Shown in pieces: positions 8,297 to 18,018 of a stretch of 61,014 nt of DNA. How positions within the stretch are numbered: position 1 is the stretch's first letter; each line of letters opens with the position of its first letter. The position numbers and the translations under genes are program-made. The stretch covers positions 1 through 61,014 of the forward strand of contig NZ_ARZY01000029.1 in NCBI RefSeq assembly GCF_000568405.1. The letters are read 5' to 3'. Source of the stretch: Catenovulum agarivorans DS-2. Lineage in GTDB: Bacteria > Pseudomonadota > Gammaproteobacteria > Enterobacterales > Alteromonadaceae. A model generated the notes under the pieces. That model saw only the letters and a program-made list of their open reading frames with translations, was not told the origin of the DNA and made no database searches.

Positions 8297-9100
8297 TTAG
8301 TCAACACTCTCAGCGTTGCTGTCGTCAAACACATTTTGCTGCATTGAGCGACAAGGTTCAGGACAGCGAGGTACCCCCACCTGTTTGGCCGGAACGCCAA
8401 CCACTGTGGTGTGAGGTGCGACATCTTTTAACACAACACTGCCTGCGCCAATTTTTGAATTGCAACCTATCTCAATATTGCCGAGCACTTTTGCCCCTGC
8501 ACCAATCATCACCCCATGACGTACTTTTGGATGACGATCGCCACTTTCGTTGCCCGTACCACCCAAAGTAACAGATTGTAATATAGATACGTTGTCTTCG
8601 ATAACCGCGGTTTCACCTACAACTATACCCGTCGCGTGGTCAAACATAACCCCTTTACCGATTCGACACGCTGGGTGAATATCAACCGCAAATACCTGGC
8701 TACAACGGCTTTGAATAAACAACGCTAAGTCACGTCTATCTTGCTGCCATAACTGATGGGCCAGCCTATGGACCTGAATCGCTTGAAAGCCTTTAAGGTG
8801 CAATAGCACAGTTAAGTAACTATCAATCGCTGGATCTCGTTCAAAAACAGCTCTGATATCAAATGCTACTACCTCAAGCATTTCTGGATTCGTTTGATAG
8901 AAACTTTTAAACAGCGGAAAAATTTCGGTTTGTGGCATAACATTGTCAGCCAATTTTTGCGCTAGTACAAACGATGTCGCGTCTAATAAAGATTGATGCG
9001 TTAAAATGCATTGCTCTATAAAAGAGTGCAATAAAGGTTCTTGTTCGCTAATTTGTCGTGCTTCACTTTTAATAAGTGACCACAGTTGGTTACTGAGCAT
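8297..9100 (-). CDS. cysE: Serine O-acetyltransferase
   Basis: CysE makes O-acetylserine from serine and acetyl-CoA, the first committed step of cysteine synthesis. The protein has the N-terminal helical domain (MLSNQLWSLIKSEAR, DPAIDSYLTVLLHLKGFQAIQVHR) and the C-terminal left-handed beta helix. The helix contains DIHPACRIGKGVMFDHATGIVVGE and GDRHPKVRHGVMIGAGAKVLG. The ATG at 9100 (267 residues) lines up with the E. coli N-terminus. The frame extends to a TTG at 9136 with no family support. It is transcribed towards yajQ and divergent from dapF. Confidence 0.93.
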   Translation of the reverse strand: MLSNQLWSLIKSEARQISEQEPLLHSFIEQCILTHQSLLDATSFVLAQKLADNVMPQTEIFPLFKSFYQTNPEMLEVVAFDIRAVFERDPAIDSYLTVLLHLKGFQAIQVHRLAHQLWQQDRRDLALFIQSRCSQVFAVDIHPACRIGKGVMFDHATGIVVGETAVIEDNVSILQSVTLGGTGNESGDRHPKVRHGVMIGAGAKVLGNIEIGCNSKIGAGSVVLKDVAPHTTVVGVPAKQVGVPRCPEPCRSMQQNVFDDSNAESVD

Positions 9101-9277
9101 GTTCAACCGTAAGTTTACTGATTCTGCTGAGCACAATAAGGGCTAAAGTGGATAGATTCAAGTTTGTTTAAACTGATATGGCAAAATGGCAGCAAAGATC
9201 TAATAAAAACCTCGACCTTAGGCGCAATCCTTTGTATTTTGTACCTAATGAAACTTTGAACTAAATGCAGTCGTAAA

Positions 9278-10108
9278 ATGCAGATAAATTTTTCTAAGAT
9301 GCAAGGCTTGGGTAATGACTTTATGGTCCTTGATAACATTACCCAAAACGTATTTTTATCTAATGAACAAGTGAGTAAATTAGCTGACCGCAATTTTGGG
9401 GTTGGTTTTGATCAACTTTTAGTGGTTGAAGCACCGTATGATCCTGAAATTGATTTCCACTACCGAATTTTTAATGCTGACGGAAGCGAAGTCGAACAAT
9501 GTGGCAATGGCGCTCGATGTTTCGCTCGTTTTGTTCGCTTAAAAGGCTTAATTAACAAAAACCGTATTGCTGTGAGTACTAAAAGCGGCAACATTGTTTT
9601 ATATATTGAAAAAGATGGTCAAGTAACCGTAAATATGGGCGTGCCTAAACTGGCACCGCAGCAGATCCCATTTAAAGCAAATAGCCAAGAAAAAACCTAC
9701 ATACTTCAAGCGAATGAACAAAATGTATTGGCTGGAGCTGTGTCTATGGGCAACCCACATTGTGTGTTAACCGTTGATAATATAGACACTGCCGATGTTG
9801 AAACCTTAGGCCCTATACTCGAAAGCCATGAACGTTTTCCAGAGCGTGCGAATGTCGGTTTTATGCAGATCATTAATCGCCAATCAATTCGCTTACGCGT
9901 TTATGAGCGTGGGGCTGGTGAAACATTAGCATGCGGAACAGGTGCTTGCGCAGCTGTGGTTGTTGGAATTTTACAAGGTAAATTAGACAATTCAGTAGAA
10001 GTGGAGTTACCTGGTGGAAAGTTAAAAATAAGCTGGGGCGGTGAAGGTCAAGCGGTGAAAATGACAGGGCCTGCAGTGCATGTATTTGATGGGCAAATAA
10101 ATATATGA
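9278..10108 (+). CDS. dapF: Diaminopimelate epimerase
   Basis: DapF converts LL- to meso-diaminopimelate for lysine and peptidoglycan synthesis. At 276 residues it is full length. Both catalytic cysteines are present: C75 in [13 protein letters not shown] and C219 in [14 protein letters not shown]. The two halves of the pseudo-symmetric fold are intact. Its stop overlaps the next start by 4 bp (ATGA). This is the first gene of the conserved dapF-DUF484-xerC-yigB operon of gammaproteobacteria. Confidence 0.97.
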   Translation: MQINFSKMQGLGNDFMVLDNITQNVFLSNEQVSKLADRNFGVGFDQLLVVEAPYDPEIDFHYRIFNADGSEVEQCGNGARCFARFVRLKGLINKNRIAVSTKSGNIVLYIEKDGQVTVNMGVPKLAPQQIPFKANSQEKTYILQANEQNVLAGAVSMGNPHCVLTVDNIDTADVETLGPILESHERFPERANVGFMQIINRQSIRLRVYERGAGETLACGTGACAAVVVGILQGKLDNSVEVELPGGKLKISWGGEGQAVKMTGPAVHVFDGQINI

Positions 10109-10818
10109 GTGATAATGAACAAATGCCGCTATTAAGCTGTAGCGAAGAAGATGTAGCGCGTTATCTGACGGAACATCCTGATTTTTTCTCGCGCCACCCT
10201 GACGTGTTGCGTCAAGTTGAAATTGCACATGAGTCTAGTGGTGTGGTGTCATTGTTAGAGCGCCAGCAGCAGTTATTGCGTGATAAAGTTGCGAGACAAG
10301 AACATGATATTACACGATTGATTAGTACGGCAAAACACAATGAAACCATTTATAAAGCCTTTATCAATTTATATATGGCTTTGTTGGAATGTCCTGACAG
10401 CAAACAAATGATTTACCTATTGCGGGCAATCTTGCTTGAGCAGATCCAGTTGGATGGTATGAAACTTGTGTTATTTATTGCTGGCAGTGACGAGCATGCA
10501 GCTAATTTAGTCCAGCCAAGAAATTTATTTCAAGAAGTGCTGCAACAAAGGTTAGCTCGAGATGACTATTATTTTGGCCGTTTGAAAAAGCAAGAAATGA
10601 GTTTGTTTTTCACCGACGAACAAGCAATTAAATCGGTTGCGCTTATTCGTTTAGGTGGGCAAAAAGATATGGGTATTCTAGCGTTTGGCAGCATAGATGA
10701 GCAGCATTTCCAAGGTGATATGGATACCATCTTTTTGGCGCCAATGGTGAAGTTGATTAATCGTTTATTATTGGACTTCTCGTTAGATAGCCAACCCACG
10801 GATGTGCCAAGTTCCTGA
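10105..10818 (+). CDS. DUF484 family protein
   Basis: This 237-residue cytoplasmic protein is of the DUF484 type usually found between dapF and xerC. It starts with a short helical segment with the typical [21 protein letters not shown] motif, followed by [18 protein letters not shown] and a C-terminal GAF-like domain. Its exact function is unknown. It overlaps dapF by 4 bp and xerC by 1 bp, so translational coupling is likely. Confidence 0.88.
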   Translation: MSDNEQMPLLSCSEEDVARYLTEHPDFFSRHPDVLRQVEIAHESSGVVSLLERQQQLLRDKVARQEHDITRLISTAKHNETIYKAFINLYMALLECPDSKQMIYLLRAILLEQIQLDGMKLVLFIAGSDEHAANLVQPRNLFQEVLQQRLARDDYYFGRLKKQEMSLFFTDEQAIKSVALIRLGGQKDMGILAFGSIDEQHFQGDMDTIFLAPMVKLINRLLLDFSLDSQPTDVPSS

Positions 10819-11747
10819 TGAGCTCAGCCGACAATAGCGAGGGTGTACTCACAGTCTCTCAAGCGCTTGAAGCGTTTGAGTACCACCTCAAAATACAGCA
10901 ACATGCTTCGGCTCATACTATCCGAAGTTATATGACTCAGCTGAAACAAACTTATCAATCTATTGATTTAGAAGCTTCAGTTGCGCAAGTTACCACCGCT
11001 GAATTTATTCGCCATCATTTGGCGGATATAAAAAAGCGCAAACTATCGAGTGCTACGGTTACTCATAGACTGACTGTATTGCGGGGGTTTTGTCATTTTT
11101 TACTCAGCAATAAGTTGATAAGTCAGGACCCTACTCACAACTTGCAAGCGCCAAAAGCAGCAAAACGTTTGCCTAAAAATTTAGATGTTGATCAGGTTAA
11201 TCTGTTGCTAGACTGTGATCCACAAGCTGACCCTTGTTCTTTTCGCGACAATGTCATAGCCGAACTTTTTTACAGCAGTGGCTTGCGATTAGCCGAATTA
11301 ATTGGCATTGACCTTAAAGATCTTCGTTGTAGTGAACATATGGTGCGGGTTACTGGTAAAGGCAAAAAAATGCGTGAAGTTCCTTTGACCTCCATTGTTG
11401 TCGACAAAATCCGTCAATGGCTGATAATACGAGCGCAGTGGGCAAAAGCGGATGAAACGGCATTATTTATTTCACAACGTGGTACACGCATTAGTGAGCG
11501 CCATGTACGAGAAAGGATGCGGCAATTGGCGTTAAAACAAAACTTGTCGCACCACTTGCATCCACATAAATTGCGCCACTCTTTTGCTACACATATGCTG
11601 GAATCAACCCAAGATTTAAGAGCTGTGCAAGAGTTGCTTGGGCATAAAAATTTATCGACCACACAAATTTATACCCATTTAGATTTTGAACACTTGTCCA
11701 AGGTCTATGACCAATCTCATCCCAGAGCGAGAAAAAACCGAAAATGA
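10818..11747 (+). CDS. xerC: Tyrosine recombinase XerC
   Basis: XerC acts with XerD at dif to resolve chromosome dimers. The 309-residue protein has an N-terminal SAM-like core-binding domain (about 10-105) and the catalytic domain with the full active-site set: R157 (SGLRLAEL), K181, H250 and R253 (HKLRHSFATH), H276 (LLGHKNLS) and the nucleophile Y285 (TQIYTHLD). Its place between DUF484 and yigB is the standard xerC position and separates it from phage integrases and XerD. Confidence 0.95.
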   Translation: MSSADNSEGVLTVSQALEAFEYHLKIQQHASAHTIRSYMTQLKQTYQSIDLEASVAQVTTAEFIRHHLADIKKRKLSSATVTHRLTVLRGFCHFLLSNKLISQDPTHNLQAPKAAKRLPKNLDVDQVNLLLDCDPQADPCSFRDNVIAELFYSSGLRLAELIGIDLKDLRCSEHMVRVTGKGKKMREVPLTSIVVDKIRQWLIIRAQWAKADETALFISQRGTRISERHVRERMRQLALKQNLSHHLHPHKLRHSFATHMLESTQDLRAVQELLGHKNLSTTQIYTHLDFEHLSKVYDQSHPRARKNRK

Positions 11748-12463
11748 TGCAAATTTATCGTCGGCTGCAACCCATTAAAGCTATCAGCTTTGATTTGGAT
11801 GATACCTTATACAACAATGTGCCAGTTATCCGTCATGCGGAAAAAAAACTATTGGAATTTGTTAACCAGCAACTAAGCGGAGCGGGTTATCCTTCATTGG
11901 ACAATGCACAATGGTTGGCACACAAACACGCTTTTTCGCAACGGAACTTACAATTAGCACATGATGTAAGTGCTTTACGCCAAGCGTTTTTGCTACAATT
12001 TTTTACTCAGCATGGTATCCCTAAACCCAAAGAATCGGCACAGCAGGCCTATCAGCTATTTTTCCAATATCGCAATAATATTAATGTCAGCGAATCGATC
12101 GTGGCTCAATTAATTGCCCTTAAACCTCATTATCCATTGATAGCAATTACTAATGGCAATGCTGAACCAGACTTAATTGGCTTGAGTGGTATTTTTGATT
12201 TAGTGTTGCGCCCGCGTAATCATTTGCGGATGAAACCAGCGGCGGATTTATTTGTTGAAGCGAGCCGTTTATTAACATTAAAAGCTCAACAGATATTGCA
12301 TGTCGGTGATAGCGAAATAACGGATGTTGCAGGAGCGATTAGAAGCGGTTGTCAGTCCGTGTGGTTCAATCCTGAGCAGCGGCATTTTTCGGGGCCAACT
12401 CTGCCGGATGCACAAGTTTCGAGTATTGAGCAATTGACACTTTGGTTGATAAATCAGCCCTAG
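11744..12463 (+). CDS. yigB: HAD-family phosphatase YigB
   Basis: This 239-residue member of the haloacid dehalogenase superfamily has motif I FDLDDTLYNN near residue 17, motif II ITNGN, a conserved basic residue in MKPAADLF, and motif III HVGDSEITDVAGA. The start region (RRLQPIKAISFDLDDTLY) matches YigB. In E. coli YigB is one of the phosphatases acting on the riboflavin intermediate 5-amino-6-(5-phosphoribitylamino)uracil. It overlaps xerC by 4 bp and ends the operon. The exopolysaccharide kinase gene converges on it 17 bp later. Confidence 0.87.
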   Translation: MMQIYRRLQPIKAISFDLDDTLYNNVPVIRHAEKKLLEFVNQQLSGAGYPSLDNAQWLAHKHAFSQRNLQLAHDVSALRQAFLLQFFTQHGIPKPKESAQQAYQLFFQYRNNINVSESIVAQLIALKPHYPLIAITNGNAEPDLIGLSGIFDLVLRPRNHLRMKPAADLFVEASRLLTLKAQQILHVGDSEITDVAGAIRSGCQSVWFNPEQRHFSGPTLPDAQVSSIEQLTLWLINQP

Positions 12464-12480
12464 AGTCAACAGACCTTAAA

Positions 12481-14787
12481 TTATTTATACCTTGGTGAGT
12501 ATTTCGTGCTTTTCCCGTCACGCTTTTTAGCCAACAAGCCTGCTCGTTTTTTACCGAATTCTAGTTGCTCGTATTGGGCTAATAGTTCTTTCTGTTTTTG
12601 TTTTAACTCAGCTAATTCTTGTTGATTATATCTAGGTTTAAGTGAAATAACCTTATCAGACACAGGTACCACAGGTTTAGGTACATTGATGTACTGGCGA
12701 TATTGATAACGAGTGAGTTTGTAGTTGACTTGATTCAGCACCATGCCTAAGCAATTTGCGTTAACTTGACTCAAGATATCAATACCGCTTTTAATTAGAC
12801 CGCGCGGTGTTTTTTCGGCTTTGGCCACGTAGACGATGCCATCCACGGCTTTGACTATAGCTTGCGCATCCGAGACTAAATTAACGGGTGCGGTCTCAAC
12901 AATCACTCTGTCATAGTGTTTTGCTAATGCACGGAGTAACTTAGAAAAGTCAGGTGACAATAGTACCTTGGTTGGGTTTTCACAGTGCGCACCAGCGCAA
13001 ATAACATCGTAGCCCAGCGACTTTTGTCTATGTAAGCACGACGCCAATTTAAATTGGCCAGACATCAGTTCTACTAAACCTGGGCGAGTTTTCAGTAAAC
13101 CAAGCTTACTCGCCATAGAGGGTTTATGTAAATCAGCATCAACAACTAATACTTTTTCTAATTCAGAGAAGGCTTTCGCTAAATGCAATGAGGTAGATGA
13201 CTTGCCTTCGCCTGGCATTGCTGAAGTGACCGCAATAATTTTTTGATCTTCAAAGGATAGTTTTAAGCGTGTGCGCAGCGTCCTCATCGCTTCAATATAA
13301 TATGGATTTTGCGAAAGTTGATCATGTTCAATATGGTGTGTTGCTTCTTTTCGACACTTGATTTTTGGTAACTCTGTTAACACATCTAAGCCCGTGTAGC
13401 TGGCTGCTTCATCGGCATTGAGTAAACCTTTGCGTTTAAACTCAACGACAAAAATGCCCATTACAGATATCATGCCGCCCAACAAAACAGATAAAACTAA
13501 AATCAGCGCAGATTTAGGACTCACAGGCGTGTTTTTCGCGATTGCATAATCAAGAATACGGGCAAATGCTTTTTGCATGCTCTTGGTTGCTTTGGTTTCT
13601 TGCAACCTTTTTAAGAAGGTATCGTATAGTTCTTGATTCGCTTCTACTTCACGCTGTAACTGACGATATAGGCTTTGTGACTTGCGCAATTGCTGATATT
13701 GCGCTTTAGCTGTGTCTAAATTGAGTTTGATTTGTGCAAAATTTTCGATTGCCGCTCGGTACTTTTGTTCAACACCATTGACCAAAGCTTTTACTTGTTG
13801 ATCGAGAATATTTTCGGTTGTTTTAATTTCTTCAATGACTGCAATGTGTTTTGGATGTTTAGGCCCATAAACCAGAGATATATCGGCTAGCTTTCTTTGC
13901 AGTTGAGCGATTGAGTTTTGGGTATTTTCAACTAAAGAGTTGGTTTTTATTGCAGAAGACGAAAGCAGCAGGTTTGTATCTTCGAGCTTTTGTATGGTGT
14001 TGTATTGAACCTTAATTTGGTCGATCTGTTTCTGTGCTGCTAATAACTGGGCTGAAAAACCTTCAACATCTTTTGCTTTAAGACTTAATACCCCAGCTAA
14101 ATCGACTAGATTGTTATTTTCCATAAAGGATTGTAATTCAGCCTCTGCGGTATTGAGTTTGCCTTTGAGCTTTTCTAGCTCAGCAATCAGCCAGTCTGCG
14201 GCGTTATCGTTGACCGCTTGGCGCGAGTCGTTGTGAAAGTCCATATACACATCGGCCAAAGTATTGGCGATGTTGGCCGCGAGCTCTGCACTTTTGGCTT
14301 TAACCACTATGCTAATCAACTGGCTATTCGACACTTGATTTATTTGGATCATCGACTGAAGCTGGATTGCTAAGTCTAAATTCCCCGCGTTTGCAATCGG
14401 TTTGACCAACCAAGGTTCTAACTGTGGGATATATTCAAGTATCGGTGGGTTTGGGGCTGCATGTAATTTGCTTGCGGTTAAATCCAGTTGTTTGACAACA
14501 CGCTCTAACATATTACGCGATTTCAGCATTTCTATTTGGGTGTTGTAATGCTCTTTGGTGCGGGCTTCTAACACGTATAGTTCGTCGATAGAGACAACAT
14601 TGCCTTGGTCAATGCCTACCTGAATTGTTGTTGTCGCACTATAATAGCGGGTGGCGTTTTGCGTATATAAAAAGCCACAAACAGCAAACAAAGCGACGGT
14701 GAAGACAATAAACCACTTGCCTCGCCACAACAGTGAGAACAGCTGGTTTAGGTCAATCTCGTCTTCTTTTTGAATTTGCTCGGCCAT
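12481..14787 (-). CDS. Wzc-like polysaccharide co-polymerase with BY-kinase domain
   Basis: The 768-residue inner-membrane protein has a Wzz domain with two membrane segments (about 25-41 and 427-448), a long coiled-coil periplasmic part (about 195-400) and a cytoplasmic tyrosine-kinase domain. The kinase shows Walker A SAMPGEGKSS (522-531), Walker A' VVDAD (548-552) and a Walker B-like VIVETAPV (628-635), where Glu replaces the usual Asp. Tyrosines cluster at 689-699 and recur in the basic C-terminal tail, a plausible autophosphorylation region. Such proteins control chain length and export of capsule or exopolysaccharide. It is the last gene of a three-gene export operon with 1-bp overlaps. 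Confidence 0.88.
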   Translation of the reverse strand: MAEQIQKEDEIDLNQLFSLLWRGKWFIVFTVALFAVCGFLYTQNATRYYSATTTIQVGIDQGNVVSIDELYVLEARTKEHYNTQIEMLKSRNMLERVVKQLDLTASKLHAAPNPPILEYIPQLEPWLVKPIANAGNLDLAIQLQSMIQINQVSNSQLISIVVKAKSAELAANIANTLADVYMDFHNDSRQAVNDNAADWLIAELEKLKGKLNTAEAELQSFMENNNLVDLAGVLSLKAKDVEGFSAQLLAAQKQIDQIKVQYNTIQKLEDTNLLLSSSAIKTNSLVENTQNSIAQLQRKLADISLVYGPKHPKHIAVIEEIKTTENILDQQVKALVNGVEQKYRAAIENFAQIKLNLDTAKAQYQQLRKSQSLYRQLQREVEANQELYDTFLKRLQETKATKSMQKAFARILDYAIAKNTPVSPKSALILVLSVLLGGMISVMGIFVVEFKRKGLLNADEAASYTGLDVLTELPKIKCRKEATHHIEHDQLSQNPYYIEAMRTLRTRLKLSFEDQKIIAVTSAMPGEGKSSTSLHLAKAFSELEKVLVVDADLHKPSMASKLGLLKTRPGLVELMSGQFKLASCLHRQKSLGYDVICAGAHCENPTKVLLSPDFSKLLRALAKHYDRVIVETAPVNLVSDAQAIVKAVDGIVYVAKAEKTPRGLIKSGIDILSQVNANCLGMVLNQVNYKLTRYQYRQYINVPKPVVPVSDKVISLKPRYNQQELAELKQKQKELLAQYEQLEFGKKRAGLLAKKRDGKSTKYSPRYK

Positions 14788-15302
14788 TAAAAGAAACTCT
14801 GCTCTATTGTGATAATGTCGCCGGGCAAGATTTCTGTTTGTTCATCTGCCTTAATGCTTTTATTCTGATTGTTGATTGTGCGTTTCAAAATCCAAGTACT
14901 TGACGCACGTTCAGTTAACCCTCCAGCCAGCGCGATGGCTTTTGATAGTGTTAATTCAGGTTGGTAGGCAAAAGCACCTGGTTTTTTAACTTGACCATGA
15001 ATGTAAAATGGTCGGTAAGACGAGACATAAACATGTACTTCAGGGTTAACTAAGTATCCGTCCATCAATGCTTGGGTTATAAATTGATTCACCTGATCAG
15101 TCGTTTTGCCAGCTAATGGTACCTTACCAATAAAGGGGTACTTGATACTACCAGATTTATCTATTTTACTGGTGACAGACAAGTCGTCTTGGCCATATAC
15201 ATGAATGCTAACAGTATCACCTGCTGCCAGTTTATAACCGTCGATACTGGCCAGCACAATACTCGGCACTAATACTAAAATGTATAAATACAGTTTAGTC
15301 AT
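14787..15302 (-). CDS. Short Wza-like polysaccharide export protein
   Basis: This 171-residue periplasmic or outer-membrane protein has a signal peptide (hydrophobic 3-18, ending VLAS). It carries a polysaccharide export domain (YKLAAGDTVSIHVYGQDDLS, FIGKVPLAGKT) followed by one SLBB segment (FYIHGQVKKPGAFAYQ, LSKAIALAGG). It is much shorter than the 379-residue E. coli Wza and lacks a lipobox cysteine and the C-terminal membrane helix. It probably depends on a separate outer-membrane partner, likely the barrel encoded just upstream. The size and arrangement resemble VpsN of Vibrio. Confidence 0.85.
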   Translation of the reverse strand: MTKLYLYILVLVPSIVLASIDGYKLAAGDTVSIHVYGQDDLSVTSKIDKSGSIKYPFIGKVPLAGKTTDQVNQFITQALMDGYLVNPEVHVYVSSYRPFYIHGQVKKPGAFAYQPELTLSKAIALAGGLTERASSTWILKRTINNQNKSIKADEQTEILPGDIITIEQSFF

Positions 15303-16477
15303 CAGGCGTTACCACCAAATTGATAGCGAATGGCTAAATGAAGACTATTTTGTTGATAGTTTCTTCGGTTTGCACTATCGCTATGGTCTTCGAAGCGATA
15401 GCCTAAGCTGGTTGACCAACTACGAGCAATTTTATAGCTAAATGCGATAGCTGTTTGCCATTTTTTCTCTCTGCGCTTGAGTGCTACTTGCTCTATGCTT
15501 TGTTGACTAAGGTTTATTGAGCTTTGTAAACCATTTGCCCATGTATGTTGCCATGATGCAGCATGTGTTTTATTTAATTGCAGTATCTGACCTTCATATT
15601 CACTACTTTGTTGCTGTTGGCGACTTGATAATGAGAAGGTTGAATAGCTTTTGGGTGACCAGTTAGCTTGCAGTGACCAGTAGTTGCTGGTGTTTTCTAC
15701 ATTGTTTTGAGCAAGTGCGCGAGTTTCTTGACCAACTCCAAATGTAATACCACTGATAGCGGTTATTTGCCATGAAAACCCAAGTGCATAAATTTGGCTG
15801 TTGTTGTCGCGCTGGTCAAAGTCATCGAACTTGCTACGCCTGTCTTGGTACTGAATGAACAGGTGACGGCCTGAGCGCCATTGATAACCTAGTTTGCTAT
15901 TCCAACTGTTCGTTGATTTGTTGTTTTGTAAAGCGAGCGAATCTGTGGCCGCATACTGTTTTTGGTGTTGCGAAAACTCGGTTGAAAACACCACACCTTT
16001 TTCGCTGGCTGTTTTATATTGGTAGCCTAAGCTTGTTTGGTTATTTTTGGCTTCATCTAGCTGCAGCTGCGGATTGTTCGGTGTGGTTGATGATTGAGCG
16101 TTTCGACGAATACCTTCCCAAGGTGCTATCTGAGCATTTAGATGAGCAAGTTTTATGACTAAATTTTGTTGTCGTGTTGGTCGCCAATTAAGCTGAGCCG
16201 CTAGGCTGTTGCGGTCGAAAACTGCACTGGAATTAGCCTTGTAATTGGTTTCATTGATACCGCCACTCAAACCAAGCGCGAATGAGCGTACCTTTAAACC
16301 TGCGTTAAGCTGGATATTGGTTTCCACAATGGCAGATGATTGTTTATTGCTAGCTTGGAGGTAATTGTCGGTATACCCAGTGGTCAACTTTGCTTGAATT
16401 GAAGCAGGTTGTTGAGCCGTAGCGGGTAAACTTAAATATATAACCAAGGCTAAGCATTTAACTATGTGTTTTAGCAT
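15302..16477 (-). CDS. Predicted outer-membrane beta-barrel protein of the export operon
   Basis: This 391-residue protein has a signal peptide (MLKHIVKCLALVIYLSLPATAQ) and many alternating amphipathic segments rich in Q, N, S and aromatic residues. It ends YQFGGNA and has no other recognisable domain. This is typical of outer-membrane barrels placed before wza/wzc-like genes (VpsM-type). The ATG at 16477 has AAGAGA before it and starts the signal peptide directly. The frame stays open to 16564, but that extension is not needed. A role as the outer-membrane channel for the polysaccharide is inferred from context. Confidence 0.65.
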   Translation of the reverse strand: MLKHIVKCLALVIYLSLPATAQQPASIQAKLTTGYTDNYLQASNKQSSAIVETNIQLNAGLKVRSFALGLSGGINETNYKANSSAVFDRNSLAAQLNWRPTRQQNLVIKLAHLNAQIAPWEGIRRNAQSSTTPNNPQLQLDEAKNNQTSLGYQYKTASEKGVVFSTEFSQHQKQYAATDSLALQNNKSTNSWNSKLGYQWRSGRHLFIQYQDRRSKFDDFDQRDNNSQIYALGFSWQITAISGITFGVGQETRALAQNNVENTSNYWSLQANWSPKSYSTFSLSSRQQQQSSEYEGQILQLNKTHAASWQHTWANGLQSSINLSQQSIEQVALKRREKKWQTAIAFSYKIARSWSTSLGYRFEDHSDSANRRNYQQNSLHLAIRYQFGGNA

Positions 16478-16914
16478 ATTTCTCTTAAAACGCGCCCAAA
16501 GACCAACAATTGTTATTGTTAATGTGGGATTTTTACCCATGCATGTAGGATATATCTGACGCAATTGTGCTCGATTCTACTGAACCTCGAGTCAATATGC
16601 AAAGTTTTACTGGATTGTTAATAGCTTTTTTGCACATTAATTTAATAAAATGTCTAAAACACCAAAAAATAAGCGCTTAGTTGGTTTGGTCTTCCCTGTC
16701 TTACTGTGTTTTATTTGTTAATTTTTTGTTTTTTGTAGCTTGAAAGTCTTGTGGTGATTGAAGTTGCTATGTCGTAGTGGTTTTTGGGCCTTGTTCAGCA
16801 TATTTTGAAGGTGAATTCTCTTAATATTATATTTACTCCGCATTTTTCTACTATTTAGATATACTGAAACTATCCGATACATGAAACATACCTACCATTT
16901 AGTACGAATATTTG
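16478..16914. other. Divergent promoter region between export operon and PilZ gene
   Basis: This AT-rich stretch of about 440 bp has no supportable gene and must contain the promoters of both divergent units. I could not pick out a convincing -35/-10 pair, an enhancer-binding site or a clear operator by eye. Confidence 0.5.
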
Positions 16915-18015
16915 ATGATAAGATTGCTCAGCTATTTAAAGCGCAATATTAGTTTACGAACTTTAGTGATGTTGTTAGCTTTATTTTGTCTTGTGTTGAT
17001 TGCAGCAAGCATGATGTACATTCATACAATGCAAATTAACCATAAAGTAGAGTTGTTGTATAACAATGGTTTAACCTTGGCGGCTGCGCTTGAAAACGTT
17101 GACGCGAACCAACACAAGACTTCGCGTATTGCTGTGCAGCAGATTAATCAGTTTATTTTACAAAACGAGTCTGTGCACAACGAACTCGCTTTCCATCAAT
17201 CCCGTTTTGCCCTTTACGTATGGTTATGTATTGTCAGCATAGTGCTCATTCCAATTATGTATTGGGTTTCTCTGCATAAGCCGTTGTATCAAAGGTTAGA
17301 CAATTTAATCTCTCGGATGGATTCAATCGTCCGAGGTGATTTATCGATTAATCACCCGAAATTTCCTGAATCGGATGTTGGGATCATTAAAAAGCTCGAC
17401 AATAGCTTTAGTGAAATGTCGCTAGCCTTGGCTGTGACCATTTCAACGTTAAAGCGCCAACTCAAACATGTTAGTTACGCCTCAGAACAGGTGCAAGATA
17501 TCACTAAGCATCAAATTAGCGCGAGCGAAGCGAATATTTACGATACCCAGTTAGTGCGTTCGTTTGCTTACGATTTGGTCGACTCAACCGAGGTGGTCAG
17601 TTTAATGCTGGCTAGTTTTAAATTTGATTTAGGTGATGAATATAGTGTGTCTTACCCAGATGAGAAGCGTCAATACGATCGCTTAGATGTTGGTATTCGT
17701 CTCGAAGTTGAACAATCACACTGTTTTATCGACCGCATTTCCAACGATTTTAGTGTTAGCGGGGTAAATGTTTATTGCCGACTAGATGAAGTCAGCCGAT
17801 TTGACCAAGATAAAGCACTGGTTGTGCGTTTGTATCTACCAAAATTGATTGCGCATAAATACCAAATTCAAGATCATCTGCTTGAAATTCCGGCAAAAAT
17901 TTCAAGGAGAACGTTGATCGATGACAGATACGAAGAGGTTTGCTTTCAGTATGTTATAACTGAGAAAAAAACCTACAGCGTCCTATCTGATTTATTTGAA
18001 TATTTTGCTGAGTAG
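16915..18015 (+). CDS. Membrane HAMP-PilZ protein (predicted c-di-GMP receptor)
   Basis: The 366-residue protein has two membrane segments (about 15-36 and 98-117) bracketing a short periplasmic loop. A HAMP-like linker (PLYQRLDNLISRMDSIVRGDLS) and a helical region follow. The C-terminal PilZ domain shows both c-di-GMP-binding signatures: RxxxR in KRQYDRLDV and (D/N)xSxxG in NDFSVSGVNV. This predicts a membrane sensor or effector that binds cyclic di-GMP. It is divergent from the polysaccharide export trio, so control of export is a reasonable inference. The ATG at 16915 follows an in-frame TTG, and no strong ribosome-binding site is visible. It converges on djlA with a 3-bp gap. Confidence 0.8.
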   Translation: MIRLLSYLKRNISLRTLVMLLALFCLVLIAASMMYIHTMQINHKVELLYNNGLTLAAALENVDANQHKTSRIAVQQINQFILQNESVHNELAFHQSRFALYVWLCIVSIVLIPIMYWVSLHKPLYQRLDNLISRMDSIVRGDLSINHPKFPESDVGIIKKLDNSFSEMSLALAVTISTLKRQLKHVSYASEQVQDITKHQISASEANIYDTQLVRSFAYDLVDSTEVVSLMLASFKFDLGDEYSVSYPDEKRQYDRLDVGIRLEVEQSHCFIDRISNDFSVSGVNVYCRLDEVSRFDQDKALVVRLYLPKLIAHKYQIQDHLLEIPAKISRRTLIDDRYEEVCFQYVITEKKTYSVLSDLFEYFAE

Positions 18016-18018
18016 CCG

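Noticed and set aside
10818-11747. Tyrosine recombinase as a sign of an integrated mobile element.
   Set aside because: Its place between DUF484 and yigB and its full-length match identify chromosomal XerC. No attachment site repeats or phage genes are nearby.
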